DNA of 18,023 nucleotides from Desulfovibrio sp. (lineage in GTDB: Bacteria > Desulfobacterota > Desulfovibrionia > Desulfovibrionales > Desulfovibrionaceae), in NCBI GenBank assembly GCA_003525525.1, contig DQED01000239.1, positions 1-18,023 of the forward strand, given 5' to 3'. Under the pieces are notes generated by a model. The model was not told where the DNA came from. It saw nothing but the letters and a program-made list of their open reading frames with translations, and ran no database searches. Shown here in pieces: positions 1 through 7,803 of this stretch. Positions within the stretch are counted from its first letter, which is position 1, and every line of letters starts with the position of its first letter. The position numbers and the translations under genes were made by a program.

Positions 1-54
1 CACGTCGCGCCGCGCGCCGCCCTTGGCGCGGGTGCACTGCCCGCCGGCGAGTAG
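1..54 (+). CDS. Possible 3' end of an upstream gene
   Basis: Frame 1 is open from the window edge and ends at a TAG at 52-54, giving 17 codons ending Pro-Ala-Gly-Glu. It lies 24 bases before the ATPase gene on the same strand, so it could be the end of an upstream pilus-assembly gene. The stretch is too short and too GC-rich for the open frame to mean much, and no family can be recognised. Confidence 0.3.
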   Translation, partial: HVAPRAALGAGALPAGE

Positions 55-78
55 CCGCGAAAGGACCGGGAATCGCCC

Positions 79-1785
79 ATGGAGCCCAGAAAACGCCTGC
101 GCCTCGGCGAGATGCTCGTCGCCGCCGGACTCGTCAGCGAGGACAAGCTGCGCCAGGCCCTGGCCGCGGGCAAGCGCGGCGGCCTGCGGCTCGGCCAGCA
201 GCTCGTGCGCGAAGGGACCGTCAAGGAATCCGACATCGTCGACCTGATCAGCCGCCAGATGGGGCTGGCCAAGTACACCCCGGACCGCTTCCCGGTGGAC
301 AGCAACCTGGCGGCCGTCATCCCGGCGGAAATGGCGCTGCGCTCCAAGCTCGTGCCGCTGTCCAAGACCGGGAACCTCATCCGCGTGGCCATGCCCGATC
401 CGCTGGACATCAGCGCCATCGAAGATATCGAGATCTACAAGAACTGCGAAGTGGAGCCGGTCATCTGCACCGAGCGCGAGCTTGGCTACCTCACCAGCGC
501 CATCTACGGCATGGGGCTCGGCATCGAGGGCGTCCTCGACAGCATCGAGGACATGCGCGACGACGGCGTCAAGACCGAGGACCGCTCCGGCGACGTGCAG
601 GTCAGTTCGCTCGAGGACATGGCCGGCGAAGCGCCGGTGGTGCGTTTCGTCAATTCGCTGCTCTCCCAGGCCGTGCGCGAGGGGGCCAGCGACGTGCACA
701 TCAGCCCCGAACGCGACCAGGTGCAGATCCGCATGCGCATCGACGGCAAGCTCAAGGCCGTGCCTTCGCCGCCCAAGCCCATGATCCTGCCCATCGTCTC
801 GCGCATAAAAATCCTTGCCAACCTCGACATCGCCATCAGCCGCGTGCCCCAGGACGGCCGTTTCACCGTGGCCATCGACAAGCGCGAGATCAACATCCGC
901 GTCTCGACCATGCCCACCATCCACGGCGAAAACCTCGTCCTGCGCCTGCTCGACATGAGCGCCGGCGGCATGCTGCTGTCCGACCTCGGCCTGTCCGCCG
1001 AGGACCTGGCCAAGATCCGCCTGGTGGTGGACAAGCCCTACGGCATGTTCCTGGCCACGGGGCCCACGGGCTCGGGCAAATCGACCACGCTTTTTGCGCT
1101 CTTGCGCGAGATCAGCCGGCCCGACATCAACGTCATCACCCTGGAGGATCCGGTCGAATACCGCATGGAGGGCGTGCGCCAGGTGCAGCTCAACCGCCGC
1201 GCCGGCATGACGTTCGCCAGCGCCCTGCGCTCCACCCTGCGCCAGGACCCGGACGTGGTCCTCGTGGGCGAGATCCGCGACCCCGAAACCGCGGCCATCG
1301 CCGTGCAGGCGGCGCTCACCGGCCACAAGGTGCTCTCCACCGTACACACCAACGACGCCGCCGGCGCGGTCATGCGCCTGACGGACATGGGCATCGAACC
1401 CTTCCTCGTGTCCTCGGTGCTCAACGTCTCCATCGCCCAGCGCCTGGTGCGCCGCATCTGCCCCAATTGCGCCGAACCCTATACGCCAAAGCCCGAGGTG
1501 CTGCGTTTCTGGAACCTCGAAGGCGCGCAGGGGGCCACGTTCATGCGCGGCCGGGGCTGCTACCTCTGCGGCGACTCGGGGTTCAAGGGCCGCGTCGGGC
1601 TTTACGAAATCCTGGTCATCGACGAGGACATCCAGGAGATGATCAACAAGCGGGCCACCTCGCGGGAGATCAGCCGCTTCGCCGCGGATACGGGACGGCT
1701 CAAGCTCCTGGAGGACGACGCGCGCCTCAAGATCCTCGAAGGCAAGACCACCTTCGAGGAGGCTTCCTCGGCGGTCATGCTGTAA
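79..1785 (+). CDS. mshE: MshE/GspE/PilB-family pilus assembly ATPase with MshEN c-di-GMP-binding-type domain
   Basis: Cytoplasmic hexameric ATPase that would power pilus extension (568 aa, normal family length). The N-terminus holds two copies of the MshEN motif (R-L-G...G...Q): residues 8-31 and 37-60, separated by exactly 5 residues as in c-di-GMP-binding MshEN domains. Gly31 replaces the usual final Gln of the first copy, and Thr47 replaces a usual aliphatic. The catalytic half has Walker [10 protein letters not shown] (328-336), Walker [10 protein letters not shown] (390-398), the downstream STVHTND histidine box, and a zinc tetracysteine (C461, C464, C494, C497). The ATG at 79 follows AAGGA at 61-65, with a rather long 13-base spacing. 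The platform gene follows 24 bases downstream. General pipelines would call it gspE or pilB; the msh name rests on the MshEN domain and gene order. ATPase identity is near certain; c-di-GMP binding is inferred. Confidence 0.95.
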   Translation: MEPRKRLRLGEMLVAAGLVSEDKLRQALAAGKRGGLRLGQQLVREGTVKESDIVDLISRQMGLAKYTPDRFPVDSNLAAVIPAEMALRSKLVPLSKTGNLIRVAMPDPLDISAIEDIEIYKNCEVEPVICTERELGYLTSAIYGMGLGIEGVLDSIEDMRDDGVKTEDRSGDVQVSSLEDMAGEAPVVRFVNSLLSQAVREGASDVHISPERDQVQIRMRIDGKLKAVPSPPKPMILPIVSRIKILANLDIAISRVPQDGRFTVAIDKREINIRVSTMPTIHGENLVLRLLDMSAGGMLLSDLGLSAEDLAKIRLVVDKPYGMFLATGPTGSGKSTTLFALLREISRPDINVITLEDPVEYRMEGVRQVQLNRRAGMTFASALRSTLRQDPDVVLVGEIRDPETAAIAVQAALTGHKVLSTVHTNDAAGAVMRLTDMGIEPFLVSSVLNVSIAQRLVRRICPNCAEPYTPKPEVLRFWNLEGAQGATFMRGRGCYLCGDSGFKGRVGLYEILVIDEDIQEMINKRATSREISRFAADTGRLKLLEDDARLKILEGKTTFEEASSAVML

Positions 1786-1809
1786 GCCCCCGCCCGGAAA
1801 GGAGCGTTC

Positions 1810-3036
1810 GTGCCGCAATTCAGCTACCAGGCCATCAACGAGGCCGGCAACACCGTCACCGGGACGCTCGAGGCCGACGGCCCCGAGGCGGCGAAGAACC
1901 GCCTGGCCGCCATGGGCTACATCCCGGTTTCGGTTCAGCGCGGCGGCGGGGCGGCCGGCGGCGGGGGCGGTTCCGCGCCGATCCTGTTCCTTTCCCGGGT
2001 CAAGGCCCAGGAACTGATCCTTTTCACCAAGCAGTTCCGCACCATGCTCGGCGCGGGCCTGTCCATGCTGGAAATCCTGCGCGTGCTGGAGCAGCAGACC
2101 GAAAACACCCTGCTGCGCCATGTCTGCACGCAGATGACCGACGACGTGAAGAAGGGCTCCACCATTTCCGACGCCCTGGCCAAGCACAAACGCGTCTTTT
2201 CCGATCTCTACGTCAGCATGGTGCGCGCGGGCGAAACGGCCGGCGCGCTGCCCGAGGTGCTCGACCGTCTCATCTACATCATTTCCCACGAAAACCAGGT
2301 GCGCTCGGACATCAGGTCGGCCCTGCAATACCCCCTCACCGTGGTCGTCGCCCTGGCCATCGCCTTCTTCGTGCTGCTCACCTTCGTGATCCCGGTGTTC
2401 GCCCAGATTTTCGCCAGCGCCCACGTGGCGCTCCCCTGGCCCACCCGGGTGGCGATCGCGCTCAACGTCGCCATCAAGGAGTATTGGTACCTGTTGCTCG
2501 GCGGTCTCGCCGCCGTGACGACCGCGCTGTATTTCTGGTTCAAGACCGAAGGTGGCAAGGTCGCCCGCGACGCCTTTTTCCTGCACATTCCCATCATCGG
2601 CATGCTGTTTCGCAAGGCGGCCATGTCGCGCTTCGCCTCGATCTTTTCCATTTTGCAGGCCAGCGGCGTGCCGGTGCTGACCACCATCGACATCCTCGTC
2701 GGCACCATCGGCAACGCGGCCATCGCCAGGGAATTCCGGCGTATCCAGGACCTCATCCGCACCGGCCAGGGGCTGGCTGGGCCGCTGGCACGGGCCAAGT
2801 ACTTCACACCCATGGTCGTGACCATGGTGGCCGTTGGCGAGGAGTCGGGCAATCTCGACGAGATGCTTTCGGCCATAAGCGAACACTACGACGCCGAAGT
2901 GAGCTACGCGGTCAAGCGTCTCTCCGACGCCCTGGGGCCGATCCTCATCGTCGGCCTCGCCGGCGTGGTGGGTTTTTTCGCTCTGGCCATTTTCCTGCCC
3001 ATGTGGGACATGTCGCAAGTGGCGCTGCACCATTGA
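1810..3036 (+). CDS. mshG: MshG/GspF/PilC-family inner-membrane platform protein
   Basis: Polytopic inner-membrane protein on which the assembly ATPase acts to add or remove pilin subunits (408 aa, typical length). It starts with the usual short beta-strand opening ([11 protein letters not shown]) and has two T2SSF cytoplasmic repeats. The first covers about residues 70-190 with the conserved L-x-x-F-T-K-Q-F/L-G-A-G-L-S segment; the second covers about 270-390 with the matching R-F-A-S-I-F-S-I-L segment and G-E-E-S-G-N-L. Membrane helices lie near residues 174-200, 225-245 and 376-397. A glycine-rich linker (about residues 45-55) separates the N-terminal strand from repeat 1. The start is GTG at 1810, chosen because AAAGGAG (1798-1804) sits at good spacing. 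It is probably co-transcribed with the ATPase gene. The family is certain; the choice of mshG over pilC or gspF rests on gene order. Confidence 0.95.
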   Translation: MPQFSYQAINEAGNTVTGTLEADGPEAAKNRLAAMGYIPVSVQRGGGAAGGGGGSAPILFLSRVKAQELILFTKQFRTMLGAGLSMLEILRVLEQQTENTLLRHVCTQMTDDVKKGSTISDALAKHKRVFSDLYVSMVRAGETAGALPEVLDRLIYIISHENQVRSDIRSALQYPLTVVVALAIAFFVLLTFVIPVFAQIFASAHVALPWPTRVAIALNVAIKEYWYLLLGGLAAVTTALYFWFKTEGGKVARDAFFLHIPIIGMLFRKAAMSRFASIFSILQASGVPVLTTIDILVGTIGNAAIAREFRRIQDLIRTGQGLAGPLARAKYFTPMVVTMVAVGEESGNLDEMLSAISEHYDAEVSYAVKRLSDALGPILIVGLAGVVGFFALAIFLPMWDMSQVALHH

Positions 3037-3158
3037 CGCAGCGGGTACACGGAGCGTCGCCTTTGGAGAAAGCGCGGAACCGGACGCCGCCAGCGGCGAC
3101 GGAAAGTGATGGATTGGCCCCGGTGGGCACGGTGCGAAGCGACTGGCTGCGAGGCGGC

Positions 3159-4469
3159 ATGCGGCGACGATTCGATCCGAGTCTGGCGGTGCTCGTTCCC
3201 GTCATCCTGGGCGGGGTGGCCACGCTTGCCGTACTGAGCGCCGATTTGCTCCCCCGTTATTTTCCCGCGACCTTTCCGACGCGGGGCATGCTCGTGCCCG
3301 CCATTGTCGCCGGGTTGGCCGTCGCCGCCGTGGCGGCGGTGTTCGTGCTGTTGGCCCTGCGTCCCATCCGCCGTTTCCTTTCCGCAACGCCGTCGGGGTT
3401 GCCCGCTGCGGTGAAACCCGCAGCGCCGCCTCCGTTGGGCGAATTCGACCGGCTGGGTCTTGTGGCCGATCAGATGGCCGAGGTGCTCGGCAAGCTCGAC
3501 GCACGGGCGCAGTTCCCGGACATGGTGGGCGAAAGCCGGGTCATGCGGGGCGTGTTTTCCCATATCCTCAAGGTGGCGGCCACGGATGCCACGGTGCTGG
3601 TCCTTGGGGAATCGGGCACGGGCAAGGAGCTCGCGGCCCGGGCCGTGCATGCCAAAAGCGCCCGTTGCAAAGGGCCATTCATAGCCGTCAACTGCGCCGC
3701 CATCCCGGAGGGGCTCCTGGAGAGCGAGCTTTTCGGGCATGAAAAGGGCGCGTTCACCGGGGCGCATGCGAAAAAGCGCGGCCGGTTCGAGCAGGCGCAC
3801 GGCGGCACGCTGCTGCTCGACGAGATCGGCGACATGCCGCTCGAAACCCAGGCCAAGATCCTGCGCGTCATCGAATCGCGGCAGGTGGAGCGCCTCGGCG
3901 GCGAGGGGCGGGGCGTGTCCGTGGACGTGCGCCTGATCGCCGCCACGCACCGCGACCTGCCGGCCATGGTCGCTGCAGGGCGTTTCCGTGAAGACCTGTA
4001 TCACCGGCTCAACGTGTTTCCGTTGCGGCTCCCCTCATTGCGGGAACGCCGCGAGGACATCGCGCTTTTGGCGGACAGGTTTCTCGACGCCCTGCGGCCC
4101 GGTGCCACGCTGTCCGTGGCGGCGCTGCAACGGTTGCTCGCCTACGACTGGCCGGGAAACGTGCGCGAGCTCAAAAACGCCATGGAGCGGGCCGTGGTTT
4201 TGGCCGGCGACGGTCCCATCGAGCCTGCGCATTTGCGGGGATTCCCGGCGGACGCGGGCCGGGAGGCTTGCGCGTCCGGGCAGGGGAGCGACCTCGACTC
4301 CCGTGTGGCGGGGTATGAAAGGGCGCTGATCGAAGCGGCGCTTTCGCGCACGGACGGGGTACAGGCGCGGGCGGCGGTGCTGCTCGGCATCAAGGAGCGC
4401 AGCCTGTGGCACCGGGTGAAAAAGCTCGGCATCGATCCGGCACTTTTTAAGGGAGCAGGCGGGGAATAG
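3159..4469 (+). CDS. Membrane-anchored sigma-54-dependent transcriptional activator (no receiver domain)
   Basis: Bacterial enhancer-binding protein that would remodel sigma-54 RNA polymerase by ATP hydrolysis. From ATG 3159 it has 436 aa. Two hydrophobic segments (about residues 8-32 and 39-66) form a hairpin-like anchor with little periplasmic sequence. A linker leads to the AAA+ domain: Walker A GESGTGKE (150-157), the sigma-54-contacting GAFTGA loop (197-202), Walker B LLLDE (D221, E222), and sensor/arginine-finger region [20 protein letters not shown]. The last about 40 residues are a Fis-type helix-turn-helix ([12 protein letters not shown]...[22 protein letters not shown] is the region). 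No receiver, PAS or GAF domain is visible, so the signal would enter through the membrane part. The start is uncertain: GAGG precedes ATG 3159 at tight spacing, and in-frame GTG 3123 or TTG 3063 (GGAG at 3053) would lengthen it. It lies between the platform gene and a sigma-54 pilin promoter, its likely target. Confidence 0.92.
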   Translation: MRRRFDPSLAVLVPVILGGVATLAVLSADLLPRYFPATFPTRGMLVPAIVAGLAVAAVAAVFVLLALRPIRRFLSATPSGLPAAVKPAAPPPLGEFDRLGLVADQMAEVLGKLDARAQFPDMVGESRVMRGVFSHILKVAATDATVLVLGESGTGKELAARAVHAKSARCKGPFIAVNCAAIPEGLLESELFGHEKGAFTGAHAKKRGRFEQAHGGTLLLDEIGDMPLETQAKILRVIESRQVERLGGEGRGVSVDVRLIAATHRDLPAMVAAGRFREDLYHRLNVFPLRLPSLRERREDIALLADRFLDALRPGATLSVAALQRLLAYDWPGNVRELKNAMERAVVLAGDGPIEPAHLRGFPADAGREACASGQGSDLDSRVAGYERALIEAALSRTDGVQARAAVLLGIKERSLWHRVKKLGIDPALFKGAGGE

Positions 4470-4475
4470 GCTGAT

Positions 4476-4512
4476 CTCCAAAATTTGATGCCACAAGCAA
4501 CAGATTTTGGAG
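4476..4512. repeat. 12-bp inverted repeat after the activator gene, possible enhancer site or terminator
   Basis: CTCCAAAATTTG (4476-4487) and CAGATTTTGGAG (4501-4512) pair over 12 positions with one G-U, around a 13-base spacer. There is no T-run after the right arm (GTATACGGG follows), which weakens a factor-independent terminator. The repeat lies roughly 100-140 bases upstream of the transcription start predicted from the sigma-54 promoter at 4589-4604. That is where activator dyads usually sit, so it may be the operator of the adjacent activator. Confidence 0.6.
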
Positions 4513-4541
4513 TATACGGGCAGTGCAGGCGGTGAACAAAG

Positions 4542-4592
4542 GCCGCAAGAGGGTTGTGCCGTATGGGATAACCTTGCTATGCGTCTTGCGGC
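4542..4592. repeat. Perfect 9-bp inverted repeat overlapping the pilin promoter
   Basis: GCCGCAAGA (4542-4550) and TCTTGCGGC (4584-4592) are exact reverse complements 33 bases apart. The right arm covers the -24 GG of the sigma-54 promoter. A weaker pair, ATACGGGCA (4514-4522) and TGCCGTAT (4557-4564), is interleaved with it. This looks like a regulator-binding arrangement; the protein is unknown. Confidence 0.5.
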
Positions 4593-4604
4593 ATGGTTCC
4601 TGCT
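4589..4604 (+). promoter_or_regulatory. Sigma-54 (-24/-12) promoter of the pilin gene
   Basis: The sequence cGGCATGgttcCTGCT has GG (4590-4591) and GC (4602-4603) separated by the required 10 bases and agrees with TGGCAyG-N4-TTGCW at all core positions. Transcription would start near 4615, leaving about 43 bases of leader before the pilin ATG, with a strong GGAGGAG ribosome site (4643-4649). The gene just upstream encodes a sigma-54 activator. Confidence 0.75.
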
Positions 4605-4657
4605 TAACAATAAAGGTCGCCAGGGGGCGGCAAACCCTTATCGGAGGAGAAAGAAAC

Positions 4658-5035
4658 ATGGTTAAGTCGAAACTCGACGCCCAGGGGCAGCAGGGCTTCA
4701 CGCTGATCGAAATCATCGCCGTGCTGGTCATCCTCGGCATCCTGGCCGTGGTGGCCGTGCCCAGGTACTTCAACTTGCAAGACGACGCCCGGCAGCAAGC
4801 GATAAAGGGTATCATTGCCGCTGGACAATCTCAATTGAGTCTTGGCTATGCAAACAATAAGATGAATTCCTCCTACACTTTTTCGAATCCGCAAACTGAA
4901 TGTGATAAAGTTTCGGTCAGTGGCAATGCAAGCCTTAACTGCACTGGATCTATAACTGGAAAGGTTGTTATCAAGGGTACGGTCGATGGTGTGAGTAATA
5001 CTGCTAACTGGAATAATCCAGAGTCTACTAATTAA
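4658..5035 (+). CDS. mshA: Type IV pilin, MshA-like major subunit candidate
   Basis: Prepilin of 125 aa, small for a major pilin. The leader MVKSKLDAQGQQG is cut before F14 by prepilin peptidase; Glu18 is the +5 residue; a hydrophobic helix follows (about 14-36). The stretch PRYFNLQDDAR...AIKG just after the helix strongly recalls the PKF-NLQDDAR segment of Vibrio MshA/MshB pilins. Two cysteines near the C-terminus (ECDK...LNC) probably form the disulphide loop. ATG 4658 was chosen over an upstream in-frame start at 4523 because GGAGGAG ends 8 bases before it and the leader length is right. Its own sigma-54 promoter and strong ribosome site fit a highly expressed subunit. The tail (after about 4800) is visibly less GC-rich than the helix part. 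The protein is a clear paralogue of the next pilin. Confidence 0.93.
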   Translation: MVKSKLDAQGQQGFTLIEIIAVLVILGILAVVAVPRYFNLQDDARQQAIKGIIAAGQSQLSLGYANNKMNSSYTFSNPQTECDKVSVSGNASLNCTGSITGKVVIKGTVDGVSNTANWNNPESTN

Positions 5036-5056
5036 TAAGAGTAAAATGGAGTGAGG

Positions 5057-5113
5057 GATGGTCGCTAAGGTATGCTTCTAGCTAGTCTAAGTATTTTTGC
5101 CTTTGCGACCATC
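5057..5113 (+). other. Stem-loop between the two pilin genes
   Basis: GATGGTCGCTAAGG (5057-5070) and CCTTTGCGACCATC (5100-5113) pair over 14 positions with a single T-T mismatch around a 29-base loop that contains CTAGCTAG. No T-run follows. It lies 22 bases after the first pilin stop and 17 bases before the next start. It could stabilise the pilin mRNA 3' end or reduce read-through, lowering expression of the downstream genes relative to the major pilin. Confidence 0.6.
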
Positions 5114-5130
5114 TCATTGGTGCGTCGGTA

Positions 5131-5514
5131 ATGAAAGGTCCGATGGATCGACCCGATTTTGGGTTTACGCTGATTGAGCTTGTTGCTGTTATATTAACTC
5201 TAGCCATCTTCGCAACTGCCGCTCTTGTTCGCTACTCCGTTTTGCTCGATGACTCACGCCGAAGAGTGGCGACAGGTCTCGTCGCTTCAGCGCAATCTCA
5301 ATTGACGCTGGAGTACTCCAGGCGAATCATTACAGGTAATCCTCTTGCTGTATCCTCTCAAGACGTCTGCGACATGGTTTCCCTGTCTAATAGCGGACAA
5401 GATGTCAGTCTTTCATGTTCTGGTCATCTCTCCGATGAGGATATCGCAGTTCGTGCTACCGTGGAAGGCCAGTCCGCCAACGCCAACTGGTTCAGTCCCC
5501 AGTCTGGTTCGTAA
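5131..5514 (+). CDS. Second type IV pilin, paralogue of the preceding pilin
   Basis: Prepilin of 127 aa from ATG 5131. The leader ends DFG, cleavage is before F12, and Glu16 is the +5 residue in GFTLIELVAV. It shares with the preceding pilin the SQL-L-Y segment after the helix, the two-cysteine loop (VCDMVSLS...LSC), and the ending TVEGQSANANW...PQS, so the two arose by duplication. The NLQDDAR motif is changed to LLDDSRRR. No good ribosome site precedes ATG 5131. In-frame ATG 5143 has GAAAGG four bases upstream and would give a 7-residue leader, so the start is ambiguous. The weaker translation signal and the hairpin upstream suggest a lower-abundance or alternative subunit, in the position of MshB-type minor pilins. 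Which of the two is the major subunit cannot be read from sequence alone. Confidence 0.88.
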   Translation: MKGPMDRPDFGFTLIELVAVILTLAIFATAALVRYSVLLDDSRRRVATGLVASAQSQLTLEYSRRIITGNPLAVSSQDVCDMVSLSNSGQDVSLSCSGHLSDEDIAVRATVEGQSANANWFSPQSGS

Positions 5515-5545
5515 CGCCGTGCGCAACAGCCCGGCGATGTTTTTT
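5515..5545 (+). terminator. Weak candidate terminator after the second pilin
   Basis: Directly after the TAA, CGCCG (5515-5519) can pair with CGGCG (5532-5536), and six T residues follow at 5540-5545. The stem is short and the loop 12 bases, so partial termination at most is likely. Confidence 0.3.
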
Positions 5546-5613
5546 CTGTATGCCTTACGCTCTGCCCGGATGTTCGATCGGGGTTGGGAAGCATTCTTTT
5601 TGCCGGAGACCGC

Positions 5614-7734
5614 ATGACTTCCTCTCGTCCCCTGTGGCGCGAATGGCGCATATGGCCTGTTGTGGCGCTGCTTGCGGCATTGGCTTTTCTTGTATTGCGT
5701 TTTCCTGTCGTCGCTCTGGATTTCGACCTATGGTATCATTTGCTGGGGGGCTCCTATATCCTCAATCATCACGCCTTGCCTGATGCGCCTTTTTTTTCCT
5801 ATCTGCAGCAAAATTCTGGTGGATGGGTCGATTACTATTGGCTTTTTCAGGTGGTTCTCGAGTCCGTATACCGTCTGGGAGGCTTTGCGGCACTGGTCGT
5901 TTTTCGCAGTGCACTTTATTTGGTCACCGTCTGGATGGTTTTTTCGTATTTGCGTCGCGCGGACGAGAGCAAAGACAATGGTGTTTATGTCTTTGTTTTG
6001 ACGCTTTCTTGCATTTATGCGCTTGCCATCGTGCCGCGTGACCTGATCTTGCGACCGCATATCGTTACCTATCTTTTTATTGTTGTGTTTCATTTTATTG
6101 TGGACAGGCGTCCGCAATGGCGCTGGGCGTTGCCGGTCTTGGCGTTGGTCTGGACGAACGTGCATGGGGTGGAATATCCCGTTCTTCTGCTGGTCGGCGG
6201 CGCGTATCTTGCGGAATTTTTCTTGCCGAAACTGCTGCGACGGCCGGTGCCGGAAGTCGCGCGGTTGCTGCGGTGGCCGCTCATCTTGTCGCTCTATGCC
6301 ATTTTGGCCACGCCGGCCGGGTTTTCGCTGCTTGCAAAGCCTTTTTCGCCGCCGCTCTTTCACGAACGGGTGGTCAGCGAGCTTATGCCCAGGGAAATCG
6401 GGACGTTTTTCCTCTTTGCTTTCAATATGGGAGGGAATTTCGTCGAGACTTCGGGCAATGTTCTGGTGGTGTTTCTTGTCGGCGCGATGGCGGCATTGGG
6501 CTGGATGCGGCGGTTGCGCGTCAGCCGCATCATTCTTTTTGCCGGGGGGCTTTTTCTTTTGCCCCAGTCGCGTCGCTTTACGTATGAGTTTATCCTGCTT
6601 TGCCTGCCGTTGGCTGGTGATGCGGTGGCGCTTCTGGCCGAAAAGCGGCCGCGCGCCGTTTCCTGGAGGGCAGCGCTTGCCGCGAGCTTGGTCGTGGTGA
6701 CCGCCTCGGCCTGGTGCCTGTCGGATTTTCTGGGGCACAGGCGGCGCTTTCCCGTCGATCTGGCGCGGTTGCCCGTGGGGGTGTGCGATTTCCTCATGAA
6801 GGAGGGGCCGGGCGGCAGAATCTTCAACGTGCCCAATCCCGGGGGCTACCTGGAGTGGCGGCTCTATCCCAAGTACAAGATATTCATGGATATGCAGACG
6901 ATGCTTTTTTCGAGCTTCGATCTGTTCACGGGGATTGCCGGATTTGGGGACAAGGAGTTGCTGCGTCGCACGGTCGCAACGTACAAGACCGGATTTTTGG
7001 CCGTGGACATCCGGGACAAGGATTTCGGCAAGCAGCTTGAAGGAATAGGGCATTTCGAACCGGTCTTTTTCGATGATGCGCTGGTGCTGTACGCCGATGC
7101 CGACCAATATCCCGAACTGGTGGCGCGGTTCAAGTTGCAGGCGCTCAATCCCTTTACATGCGTGACCGAGAACTACGAGGAAATGACCGCGGAAAAACGC
7201 GAGGCGATGCTTGCCGAGTGCCAACGTATGCAGAACGTGTCGCCGGACGGGTTGCTCGTCGGCACCGTGGTTGCGAAGATTCTGCTCGCCAAGGGGGAGA
7301 CGGCGCAGGCCGCGCAGGTCGCCGCGCGGCTTATGGAGGTCTTTCCCGACCGCTACATGGGCTATGCTCTGGCCGGACTCGCTGCGTTCAAGGAAGAGCG
7401 GTATGCCGACGCCCTTGCGCGCAACAAGGAGGCGCTCGCGCGTGCCATGCCCGGGGAGCGGGCCCTGGTGGTGCGCAATCTGTATGCGACGTATGCGCGG
7501 CTCAAGGAATTCGACAAGGCGTACGACACGTTGTCGTCGCTGATCAACCCCATGGCTCCGACCGCCACGTTTTCGGACGTCTACGACATGGGCATGGCGG
7601 CCGTGGCTTCGGGCAAGACGCGGGAAGGAAAACTGCTGTTGACCATGGCGCAGGCCAAGGCATCGGACAAGGATGCGGAGAAGTCCAAGGAGATCGCGTC
7701 GCTTTTGGGCATGATGCAAGAGGTGCCGGACTGA
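5614..7734 (+). CDS. GT-C-like polytopic membrane protein with C-terminal repeat domain, possible pilin glycosyltransferase
   Basis: Large integral membrane protein (706 aa). About the first 370 residues are a series of hydrophobic helices. The first loop holds ALDFDLWYHLLGG with acidic D36 and D38, followed by PFFSYLQ and GWVDYYWLFQ; this resembles the first extracytoplasmic loop of GT-C (lipid-linked-sugar) transferases. A soluble segment begins near residue 395 with PNPGGYLEWRLYP (from 407) and KIFMDMQ, a pattern seen in uncharacterised GT-C-like proteins. The last about 170 residues are helical and TPR-like (MGYALAGLAAFKEERYADAL region). ATG 5614 was chosen because GGAG (5605-5608) precedes it; a TTG at 5584 is less likely. 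Its position between the pilins and minor pilins suggests it modifies pilin or another locus product, but no specific reaction can be assigned. Confidence 0.7.
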   Translation: MTSSRPLWREWRIWPVVALLAALAFLVLRFPVVALDFDLWYHLLGGSYILNHHALPDAPFFSYLQQNSGGWVDYYWLFQVVLESVYRLGGFAALVVFRSALYLVTVWMVFSYLRRADESKDNGVYVFVLTLSCIYALAIVPRDLILRPHIVTYLFIVVFHFIVDRRPQWRWALPVLALVWTNVHGVEYPVLLLVGGAYLAEFFLPKLLRRPVPEVARLLRWPLILSLYAILATPAGFSLLAKPFSPPLFHERVVSELMPREIGTFFLFAFNMGGNFVETSGNVLVVFLVGAMAALGWMRRLRVSRIILFAGGLFLLPQSRRFTYEFILLCLPLAGDAVALLAEKRPRAVSWRAALAASLVVVTASAWCLSDFLGHRRRFPVDLARLPVGVCDFLMKEGPGGRIFNVPNPGGYLEWRLYPKYKIFMDMQTMLFSSFDLFTGIAGFGDKELLRRTVATYKTGFLAVDIRDKDFGKQLEGIGHFEPVFFDDALVLYADADQYPELVARFKLQALNPFTCVTENYEEMTAEKREAMLAECQRMQNVSPDGLLVGTVVAKILLAKGETAQAAQVAARLMEVFPDRYMGYALAGLAAFKEERYADALARNKEALARAMPGERALVVRNLYATYARLKEFDKAYDTLSSLINPMAPTATFSDVYDMGMAAVASGKTREGKLLLTMAQAKASDKDAEKSKEIASLLGMMQEVPD

Positions 7735-7803
7735 GGGGCGGCGTCGGCGGGCTTCACGGGGGCTGCGTCTTGGTGTACGCTTCAGGCTAGGGGTGGAAGC
7801 GGC

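Noticed and set aside
1467..3158. Long open extension in front of the sigma-54 activator, giving a 1000-codon frame
   Set aside because: It lies in another frame over the ATPase end and the whole platform gene, is Arg/Pro/Gly-rich, and has no recognisable domain. It is an artefact of GC-rich third positions.
2904..4004. 366-codon open frame on the - strand
   Set aside because: Antisense to the sigma-54 activator, whose AAA+ motifs are unmistakable; the translation is basic and Gly/His-rich without domains.
4565..4578. A second -24/-12-like sequence, GGGATAACCTTGCT
   Set aside because: GG and GC are 9 rather than 10 bases apart and the GGCA core is absent; the site at 4589-4604 is much better.
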